From contig JAJFHR010000110.1 of NCBI GenBank assembly GCA_021775515.1, positions 1 to 7,433 on the forward strand: a stretch of 7,433 nt of DNA, in the 5' to 3' direction. The position numbers were made by a program, and so were the translations under genes. The DNA comes from Hyphomicrobiales bacterium (GTDB lineage: Bacteria > Pseudomonadota > Alphaproteobacteria > Rhizobiales > JAJFHR01). Position 1 is the first letter of the stretch; each line of letters begins with the position of its first letter. The notes under the pieces are model-generated. The model saw only the letters and a program-made list of their open reading frames with translations. It searched no databases and was not told where the DNA came from. This document shows, piece by piece, positions 1-5,501 of the stretch.

Positions 1-1
1 T

Positions 2-2149
2 TCCATAAACAGCAAACTTGAAACCACCACTGGCACCGTGGCCGAACACCTGGATAAGGTTCGCGAGGACCTCGACAACAAACTGGTGAACGCTGGTTCC
101 GAAATCAGTCAACACATTCGTGTCGCTGCCGAAGATGTTGGCGCAACGGTTGCTGCAACCAGTGCGTCTGCTCTCAGCGAACTGCAGTCTTCTGCCAAAG
201 AAGTCAGCGCTACCGTGGAAGCTTCGAGCGCCTCAACACTTGATCAGCTTAAAACCACCGCCGGCGCTGTGAGTGCCTCTATTGAAACCTCAAGTGGAGC
301 TGCTCTTAATCAGCTGCAATCTGTTGCGATGGCTGTTACCGACAAGCTTGAGACATCGAGTTCTTCCGTTGTTGATAAACTTGATAAAGCCAGTTCAACT
401 GTGGCTGAGCGTCTCGAAAGCACCAGCACGGGTCTCGCTGGCCGGCTTGACAATGCCGGAACCGAAATCAGTCGTCAGTTGCAGGCGACAACCGAGCAGA
501 TGGCCGATCGTCTTGAAACCGCAAGCTCGGGCATTACAAATCGGCTTAAATCCACCTCAACCACACTTTCGAGCGAAATTGAAAGTGCGATGTCAAACAT
601 ATCTAATGTCTTTGACAGCGCCACAGAGGGCACATGGTCCAAGCTCGAAAAAGGAGCCTCGGCGATTTCGGCGCACCTTGACCAATCGACGAAGAAAATT
701 GCCGAACAGCTCAATGCTGCATCAGAGCAAATGTCAACGCAACTGGGCACAACTGCAGAAAGTGTCGCCAATGCTCTCAATGGTGCGTCTGAAAACCTCA
801 CCGGAAAGCTTGAAACGACTTCAAGTGCCGTGCAGGGTAAATTGGAAAAAGCCACAACCGATATTGATCGTCAATTGACACATGTCGACCAGCAGATCGA
901 ACAGGCCTTGCGCACACGCGAAACAGCCCTTGCAGATCTGGTCGAAAAACTTACCCGTGAAGCAACCACCATGGACAAGATTCTAAGTCGCAATACTACG
1001 GCAATAGATGAAGCCATTCGGGATGCACAAGAACGCACTGGAGAGTTCGCTAAACATTTGACTGGGAATGCAGCAGAAGCATCCAAGGCTGTTTTGGCTG
1101 AACTCGAAAAGATAAAAGCAACTGCCCAGGAAGAAACCACAGCAACCGCCAATCAGCTCAAAAAGCAATATGAAAATGCGCTCACTGAGATGAACAAAAC
1201 CTTGGATGACACCCGCAAGCAGTTTGGCAACACCACTACCGAAATGACTAAAGCAGCAAGGCTTGTGGGATCGCAACTGGAAGAAACCCGTAATGAATTG
1301 AAACGCACAATTCTAGAATTGCCCGAGGAAACCAAACTCAGTGCCGCTGCCATGCGTCAGGTGGTTGCCGATCAAATCGGCGCTCTTTCTGCGCTTTCTC
1401 AGGTTGTCAAACAACATAGTAACAGCGTGGATGTTGATCTTGCTCCCCAGGCCAGAGCCGCAGCAGATACCCTAGCGGCAACCTCCCCCGTGGCAGCCTC
1501 TGCAGCACCGGCATCAATTTCGGAAAGTGCTCCGGCAGGCGAAACGGCAGCGGTTGAGGACAGCACCAGTTCCGAGAAATCGTCAACGGATAAAAAGCCC
1601 GCTGCCAAAGCAGCCACGGAGACACCGGCACCTTCCCTCGATACAGGTGAAAAATCCGCATCCAGCCGGTGGGCCTTACCGGATTTGCTGGCTGCCATCA
1701 CCAAACCCGGGAATGATGGTGATATGTCAGCGGTGGGTAAATCTTCGTCCAATTCCGCCAGCGGCACCAAAGTCAACAGCGGCAAGGAGGAACGGCCCGC
1801 ACTGCACATTGTTGAAACGCTAAATTCATTGTCGGTCGACCTTGCCCGCGCACTTGACCACGAAGCGCCGATTGACCTGTGGCACAGATACAAAAAGGGT
1901 GAGCGCAATGTCTTTACCCGCCGCTTGTATTCACTGCGCGGGCAGCGCATTTTTGACGAAATCGAAGTCAAATACAAAAAGGACACCGAATTTAAAAACG
2001 ACGTAGATCGTTACATTCTCGATTTCGAAAAACTTCTAAATTCAGTGGCCAATTCGGATAGAGAAAACATGTTGGCTGAAACCTACCTCACCTCCGAAAC
2101 CGGCAAGGTCTATCTGATGCTCGCCCATGCAAGTGGCCGCCTCAGCTAA
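2..2149 (+). CDS. Hendecad-repeat, apolipoprotein/kinesin-like coiled-coil protein (5' partial)
   Basis: The frame is open to the left edge, so the true start lies upstream; the GTG at 38 is only an internal valine. The visible part encodes 715 residues. Residues 2 to about 310 are back-to-back 11-residue units of the form [VIL]xxxL[ED]x[ATS][ST][ST]x, for example VVDKLDKASST and IAEQLNAASEQ. A 4-3-4 spacing of apolar or small residues predicts a long amphipathic helix or right-handed coiled coil. Residues ~310-475 are more heptad-like and charged. Residues ~476-600 are an Ala/Ser/Pro/Glu/Lys-rich, probably disordered linker. Residues ~601-715 form a compact domain with WHRYKKGERNVFTRRLY and GKVYLMLAHASGRLS. 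Long alphaproteobacterial proteins of this kind are usually annotated as apolipoprotein A1/A4/E-domain or kinesin-like; the kinesin label reflects coiled-coil similarity only, since no motor domain is visible. They often have N-terminal membrane segments, which would lie outside this window. A cell-envelope or structural role is inference. The gene ends 21 bases before a strong terminator. Confidence 0.85.
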   Translation, partial: SINSKLETTTGTVAEHLDKVREDLDNKLVNAGSEISQHIRVAAEDVGATVAATSASALSELQSSAKEVSATVEASSASTLDQLKTTAGAVSASIETSSGAALNQLQSVAMAVTDKLETSSSSVVDKLDKASSTVAERLESTSTGLAGRLDNAGTEISRQLQATTEQMADRLETASSGITNRLKSTSTTLSSEIESAMSNISNVFDSATEGTWSKLEKGASAISAHLDQSTKKIAEQLNAASEQMSTQLGTTAESVANALNGASENLTGKLETTSSAVQGKLEKATTDIDRQLTHVDQQIEQALRTRETALADLVEKLTREATTMDKILSRNTTAIDEAIRDAQERTGEFAKHLTGNAAEASKAVLAELEKIKATAQEETTATANQLKKQYENALTEMNKTLDDTRKQFGNTTTEMTKAARLVGSQLEETRNELKRTILELPEETKLSAAAMRQVVADQIGALSALSQVVKQHSNSVDVDLAPQARAAADTLAATSPVAASAAPASISESAPAGETAAVEDSTSSEKSSTDKKPAAKAATETPAPSLDTGEKSASSRWALPDLLAAITKPGNDGDMSAVGKSSSNSASGTKVNSGKEERPALHIVETLNSLSVDLARALDHEAPIDLWHRYKKGERNVFTRRLYSLRGQRIFDEIEVKYKKDTEFKNDVDRYILDFEKLLNSVANSDRENMLAETYLTSETGKVYLMLAHASGRLS
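5..928 (+). repeat. Tandem 33-bp / 11-residue (hendecad) coding repeats, about 28 units
   Basis: Starting at base 5, every 33 bases encodes one 11-residue unit with a hydrophobic residue at position 1 (V/I/L/M, sometimes A or T), Leu/Ile/Val at position 5 and a small residue at position 8. The phase holds without insertion or deletion for 28 units and then fades (LADLVEKLTRE, ATTMDKILSRN). The units are diverged at DNA level, so this is an old protein-level repeat and not a recent tandem duplication. Units 5-10 (bases 137-334) alternate between two unit types, giving a 22-residue superperiod. Confidence 0.85.
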
Positions 2150-2170
2150 AAACATCGAAAACTTACATTG

Positions 2171-2202
2171 AAAAACCCGCAATAAAATATTGCGGGTTTT
2201 TT
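2171..2202 (+). terminator. Rho-independent terminator after the repeat-protein gene
   Basis: A perfect 14-bp stem (2171-2184 pairs with 2188-2201) with a 3-base AAA loop contains a CCCGC/GCGGG core and ends in a run of six T. It lies 21 bases past the stop codon of the long repeat protein. Because the left arm begins with five A, it could also work in the reverse direction, although no minus-strand gene is seen here. Confidence 0.92.
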
Positions 2203-2256
2203 ACTGTAAAGGCTCTGCCCACTTAAAGGCATTCCCCTCGCATAAGATAATCTGTC

Positions 2257-2286
2257 TTGCTGTAGCCAAACGAATTGTTCTAAATT
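2257..2286 (+). promoter_or_regulatory. Candidate sigma70-type promoter for dgcN-dgcA
   Basis: TTGCTG (2257-2262) and TAAATT (2281-2286) are separated by 18 bases and lie after the terminator of the preceding gene, 58 bases before the dgcN start. The boxes match consensus only partly (3/6 and 4/6), so this is a position-supported guess. A promoter must exist somewhere in this gap if the upstream terminator is efficient. Confidence 0.25.
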
Positions 2287-2291
2287 CGATT
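2268..2291. promoter_or_regulatory. Inverted repeat, candidate operator upstream of dgcN
   Basis: CGAATT (2271-2276) and AATTCG (2283-2288) form a perfect 6-bp dyad around a 6-base centre. Two further matching pairs lie outside one mismatch (2268/2291 and 2269/2290). The dyad overlaps the candidate -10 box, which is where a repressor of a catabolic operon would sit. No regulator gene is present in the window to pair with it. Confidence 0.35.
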
Positions 2292-2332
2292 TGCCTCAAA
2301 ATCTTGCCGCCCTCAAAAAAATTAGTGAATGC

Positions 2333-2337
2333 TGGAA
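2333..2337 (+). promoter_or_regulatory. Ribosome binding site deciding the dgcN start
   Basis: TGGAA at 2333-2337 lies about 7 bases before ATG 2344. The alternative in-frame ATG at 2329 has only a weak AGTGA immediately before it, so the downstream start is preferred. Confidence 0.45.
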
Positions 2338-2343
2338 AAAGTG

Positions 2344-3366
2344 ATGGAAATCAAACGACCCTATTTGCTGTTTCTTGGTGATGCGCCTGACCAGCTTGCC
2401 GCAAAAACCGCATTCGGCATTGTCGATTGGCGCCCGCAATGGTGTATCGGCCAATTGCGCCTTGACGGATGCAAGGCAGACGTCGGTCTTAGTGATAAAA
2501 GCATAGAGGAAGCTGTAGCTGCCGGGGCAAAAACCCTGGTGGTTGGCATCGTCAATGCTGGCGGACAATTCCCCGATCATTGGACCAAAAACCTTGTAAA
2601 GGCGTTGGAAGCCGGGCTTGATGTCGCCACCGGGCTACATATCCGCCTGCGTGATCTTCCCGGTGTTGCACAGGCGGCGGCAGCCAATGGGCGACAGCTT
2701 CATGACCTTAGATTTTCAGACCGGAAATTTGCTACCGGACAAGGCGCAAAGCGGCAGGGATTACGATTACTCACCGTCGGGACGGATTGTTCTGTCGGGA
2801 AAAAATATACAACTCTTGCAATCGAAAAAGAAATGTCCGCCCGCGGGCTAAACGCAGATTTCAGAGCAACCGGTCAAACCGGAATTCTGATATCTGGCCG
2901 CGGTGTGTCAATTGACGCTGTGGTGTCGGATTTTATTGCCGGTGCGGCTGAATGGATCACACCCGAAAATGACCCGGACCACTGGGACGTCGTCGAAGGT
3001 CAGGGATCTCTGTTTCATCCTTCTTTCGCCGGCGTAACCCTGGGTCTGCTCCACGGCAGCCAGCCGGATGCTTTTGTTGTCTGCCATGAACCAACTCGCA
3101 AAACCATGCGCAATGTCTCTCACCCAATTCCCTCTATCGAAGAGGTAATTGAACGCACCATACTTGAAGGGCGCCTAACCAATCCGAATATTCGCTGCGT
3201 CGGGTTATCTATTTTTAGCCAAGCCTATGAAGACCAACAGGCCCGTGAATACATTGATCACCTCGGTTCCAAGTTTAATTTACCGGCAACCGATCCCATC
3301 CGCTATGGAAGCGGTCCGATAGTCGACGAAATTCAGCGTCAATTTCCTGCAAAGGCAAATTCTTAA
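2344..3366 (+). CDS. dgcN: DUF1611 family D-glutamate N-acetyltransferase DgcN
   Basis: A 340-residue cytoplasmic protein of the DUF1611 family. It has a Rossmann-like N-terminal domain (from PYLLFLGDAPDQLAAKTAFG at residues 6-25) and a C-terminal P-loop-like domain with GTDCSVGKK at residues 146-154, a Walker A-type loop. Other recognisable stretches are FRATGQTG (173-180), VEGQGSLFHPS (217-227) and CHEPTRKTMRN (247-257). The family was long annotated as a putative NAD-dependent epimerase/dehydratase. Work on marine bacteria assigned it as the acetyltransferase that uses acetyl-CoA to convert D-glutamate to N-acetyl-D-glutamate. The dgcA gene 3 bases downstream strongly supports that role. 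I chose the ATG at 2344 because GGA (2334-2336) sits 7 bases before it and family members begin close to this point; an in-frame ATG at 2329 would add five residues. The D-Glu assignment rests on family and synteny, not on a visible catalytic motif. Confidence 0.85.
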   Translation: MEIKRPYLLFLGDAPDQLAAKTAFGIVDWRPQWCIGQLRLDGCKADVGLSDKSIEEAVAAGAKTLVVGIVNAGGQFPDHWTKNLVKALEAGLDVATGLHIRLRDLPGVAQAAAANGRQLHDLRFSDRKFATGQGAKRQGLRLLTVGTDCSVGKKYTTLAIEKEMSARGLNADFRATGQTGILISGRGVSIDAVVSDFIAGAAEWITPENDPDHWDVVEGQGSLFHPSFAGVTLGLLHGSQPDAFVVCHEPTRKTMRNVSHPIPSIEEVIERTILEGRLTNPNIRCVGLSIFSQAYEDQQAREYIDHLGSKFNLPATDPIRYGSGPIVDEIQRQFPAKANS

Positions 3367-3369
3367 ATC

Positions 3370-4353
3370 GTGCCCCGCAATCTAACCGTAAAAAAGGAAA
3401 CCTGGCCCATTCGCGGCACCTTCCGGATCGCGCGCGGCAGCCGAACGGCAGTAGATGTTGTTGTAGCGACCATCAGCGATGACGATAACACTGGCCGCGG
3501 CGAATGTGTTCCCTACCCGCGGTATGGCGAAACCGTCGAGGGAGTTGTCAAAGAAATCGAAAAGATGAAACATGCAATCTCTAGCGGCCTTACCCGGGAA
3601 GAATTGCGCGATGCCCTTTCCCCCGGAGCCGCCCGAAATGCTCTTGACTGCGCATTGTGGGATATTGAAGCAAAAATCAGCGGTAAAAGTGCCTTTGAAC
3701 TTGCTGGCATAAAAGCGCCCTGTGCCTTGACCACCGCCTATACCATCAGCCTGGACACAGCGGAGATTATGGCAAATGCCGCCCGCCAAGCGCATGATAA
3801 ACCACTGTTAAAGCTGAAACTGGGTGGCGACGGCGATTTTGAACGGTTGAAGGCGATTAGAGCAGCGGTTCCTGAAAAACGTTTAATCGTCGACGCAAAT
3901 GAAGGTTGGAGCGGTGATCAGCTCATGCCCTACATTGATGCCTGCATCGAAGCTGGCATCGAACTGGTGGAACAGCCGCTCCCAGCTCTAAATGATGCCG
4001 ATCTGGCAAAAATCAACCAGCCGGTAACCATCTGTGCCGACGAATCAGCCCACGGCCTTTCTGGTTTGGAGCAACTGGCAGGTAAGTATCAGGCCATAAA
4101 CATAAAATTGGATAAAACCGGCGGCCTGACTGAAGCTTTGATGGTTGCCGATGCTGCGGAAAAAATGGGTCTCAAAATCATGGTTGGCTGTATGCTGGCA
4201 ACCTCCCTTGCCATGGCACCGGCCATGATCGTTGCCCAGCAGGCTGCTGTTGTCGACCTCGATGGCCCGCTATTGCTCAATCGTGACCGCGATAATGCTA
4301 TTAAATATGTCGGCAGTAGCATGCATCTTCCCACCCCTGCCCTTTGGGGATAA
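3370..4353 (+). CDS. dgcA: Enolase-superfamily N-acetyl-D-glutamate racemase DgcA (dipeptide epimerase-like)
   Basis: A 327-residue cytoplasmic member of the enolase superfamily, muconate-lactonizing/dipeptide-epimerase branch. It has an N-terminal capping domain (about 1-115) and then the barrel. The expected active-site residues are all visible: KLK at 148-150 (catalytic base), metal ligands D175 (IVDANEGW), E201 (VEQPLP) and D224 (CADES), and the second base K246 (INIKLDKTGG). The D296-L-D298 motif near the C terminus matches the DxD that binds the substrate amino end in Ala-Glu epimerases. Mg2+ dependence follows from the family. Beside dgcN, the expected reaction is N-acetyl-D-Glu to N-acetyl-L-Glu; without that neighbour the default call would be L-Ala-D/L-Glu epimerase of murein recycling. 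It starts at GTG 3370, three bases after the dgcN stop, with only a weak AAAGG upstream, so translational coupling is likely. No clear terminator follows. Confidence 0.85.
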   Translation: MPRNLTVKKETWPIRGTFRIARGSRTAVDVVVATISDDDNTGRGECVPYPRYGETVEGVVKEIEKMKHAISSGLTREELRDALSPGAARNALDCALWDIEAKISGKSAFELAGIKAPCALTTAYTISLDTAEIMANAARQAHDKPLLKLKLGGDGDFERLKAIRAAVPEKRLIVDANEGWSGDQLMPYIDACIEAGIELVEQPLPALNDADLAKINQPVTICADESAHGLSGLEQLAGKYQAINIKLDKTGGLTEALMVADAAEKMGLKIMVGCMLATSLAMAPAMIVAQQAAVVDLDGPLLLNRDRDNAIKYVGSSMHLPTPALWG

Positions 4354-4388
4354 CTTCCATTTTGTCCACAAACCAGGGCTCAATCATT

Positions 4389-4429
4389 GTTACCATAACC
4401 AATCCCTAACCTTTTCTGGCTAAGTTAGC
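4389..4429. promoter_or_regulatory. Pair of short palindromes upstream of cheZ
   Basis: In the 134-base gap between dgcA and cheZ lie GTTA-CCA-TAAC (4389-4399) and GCTAA-G-TTAGC (4419-4429). Both are 11 bases long and their centres are 30 bases apart, close to three helical turns. CTAACC sits between them. They could be binding sites for a regulator of cheZ, but short A/T-rich palindromes occur by chance. No convincing -35/-10 pair or terminator is visible in this gap. Confidence 0.22.
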
Positions 4430-4487
4430 ATGGGAATTTTGGCTTCTAAATCCGGGAGTTTCCGCATCTTGAATTGCGGCATTGGTT

Positions 4488-5501
4488 ATGAGCAAAGATA
4501 AACAGTCAACTTCTCTGGTACAGCAGGATTATGAGGCAATCCAGGCTGCCGTTATGGAAACCGAGCGCGGGCGCTGGTTTTTAAGCGAATATGCGCGCCG
4601 AAATCGCGTTGCCGATACCGACATGCTGCTTGATGCAATTAAAAAGCTTGAAGGTGTAGTTTCCGAAAAAGAGGCGCCGGCCAGCACCAATCTCAATTTT
4701 GATAATATGCGTTTTGACATTGTTGATATGGCAAACGCGATTGCACAGACCAAACAGCAGATTGCCGCTCTCAGGCCGGAAGAAAAAGATGACAGCCGCG
4801 TTGAAGAAGCAACTGCTGAGCTTGGCGCCATAGTTGCAGCCACGGAAGTCGCTACATCGGATATTCTGGAGGCAGCGGAAAAAATTCAGGAAATCGCCTG
4901 GACGATGCGCGAAGAAGGCGCAAATGAGGACGGTTTCAATAAGCTCGACGAATGTACAACAAATATTTACACCGCCTGTTCCTTCCAGGACATAACCGGC
5001 CAGAGAACTTCAAAAATCGTTGAGGTTCTCGGCTTCCTCGAAGGGCGAATTCTGGCGATGATGAAAATATGGGGCATCGAAGGCGCTCAATTTGATACTT
5101 TTGTCGACGGCGGCGAGACGCGCGCAGATTCTCACCTGCTCAACGGCCCTCAGCTTGATGGCAAGGGGGTTGAGCAAGATGATGTCGACTTGATGATGGC
5201 AAACGAAGAAGACCTTTTTGATGCCGTCGTACAGACAAAAGACCACATGGACGAAGCAAGCGACGCCCTTGGCGCGTCCATTGCAAATGCGGAAATTACC
5301 TTTAACGAGGAGATCGAAGCAGCCGAACTCACATCTACCGCCGATGTAGAGGTGCTGGACGACTTGCCGATTGACAGTCAACCGGCAGATACCCAATCGG
5401 CAGATATTGAGAATATACCGGATCCATGTGAAAAACCGCAAGTCTCTGCCTCAGACCTTGAAAACCTCAGTCCGACGGACAAAATAGCGCTTTTCACATA
5501 A
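4488..5501 (+). CDS. cheZ: CheZ-family CheY-P phosphatase, alphaproteobacterial long form
   Basis: A 337-residue cytoplasmic protein. Residues ~75-195 are helical and contain CSFQDITGQRTSKIV (164-178). This matches the CheZ phosphatase signature, with D168 and Q172 at the positions of E. coli D143 and Q147, the residues that place the water for CheY-P hydrolysis. The N terminus carries ETERGRWFLSEYARRNR (24-40), recurrent in alphaproteobacterial CheZ-like proteins. After the helical core comes a long acidic tail (~200-337), so the protein is much longer than the 214-residue E. coli enzyme. The tail contains EQDDVDLMM (229-237), resembling the CheY-P docking peptides of CheZ (QDQVDDLL) and FliM, and it ends in LSPTDKIALF. 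The start is ATG 4488; an in-frame TTG at 4482 would add two residues, and neither has a good ribosome binding site. No other chemotaxis genes are in view. Its stop overlaps the stop of the facing oxidoreductase gene. Confidence 0.85.
   Translation: MSKDKQSTSLVQQDYEAIQAAVMETERGRWFLSEYARRNRVADTDMLLDAIKKLEGVVSEKEAPASTNLNFDNMRFDIVDMANAIAQTKQQIAALRPEEKDDSRVEEATAELGAIVAATEVATSDILEAAEKIQEIAWTMREEGANEDGFNKLDECTTNIYTACSFQDITGQRTSKIVEVLGFLEGRILAMMKIWGIEGAQFDTFVDGGETRADSHLLNGPQLDGKGVEQDDVDLMMANEEDLFDAVVQTKDHMDEASDALGASIANAEITFNEEIEAAELTSTADVEVLDDLPIDSQPADTQSADIENIPDPCEKPQVSASDLENLSPTDKIALFT
5494..5501. other. Overlap of convergent stop codons (cheZ and FAD oxidoreductase)
   Basis: The cheZ TAA (5499-5501) and the TGA of the minus-strand oxidoreductase (5494-5496 as TCA on the plus strand) lie inside each other's genes. 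The tail-to-tail overlap is 8 bases, and no intergenic terminator hairpin can fit. Confidence 0.9.

Noticed and set aside
38..40. GTG at 38 as the start of the repeat protein
   Set aside because: The frame is open to base 2 and the preceding unit INSKLETTTGT fits the 11-residue repeat, so the gene is truncated by the window edge.
273..878. 201-codon open frame on the plus strand, shifted relative to the repeat protein
   Set aside because: It is a by-product of the 33-base periodic coding sequence. The product is Arg/Pro/Leu-rich with no domain, and the main frame is clearly the coding one.
1399..1986. 195-codon open frame on the minus strand inside the repeat-protein gene
   Set aside because: It lies opposite the Ala/Ser/Pro-rich linker and C-terminal domain, where G+C-rich codons keep the antisense frame open. 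The translation is Ser/Ala/Val-rich and looks like no known family.
2190..2381. 63-codon plus-strand open frame in the dgcN leader
   Set aside because: It begins within the terminator stem and overlaps dgcN. The product has no recognisable features.
4417..4429. sigma54-type -24/-12 promoter (TGGC...GC) before cheZ
   Set aside because: The GG-to-GC spacing is two bases too short for sigma54 recognition.
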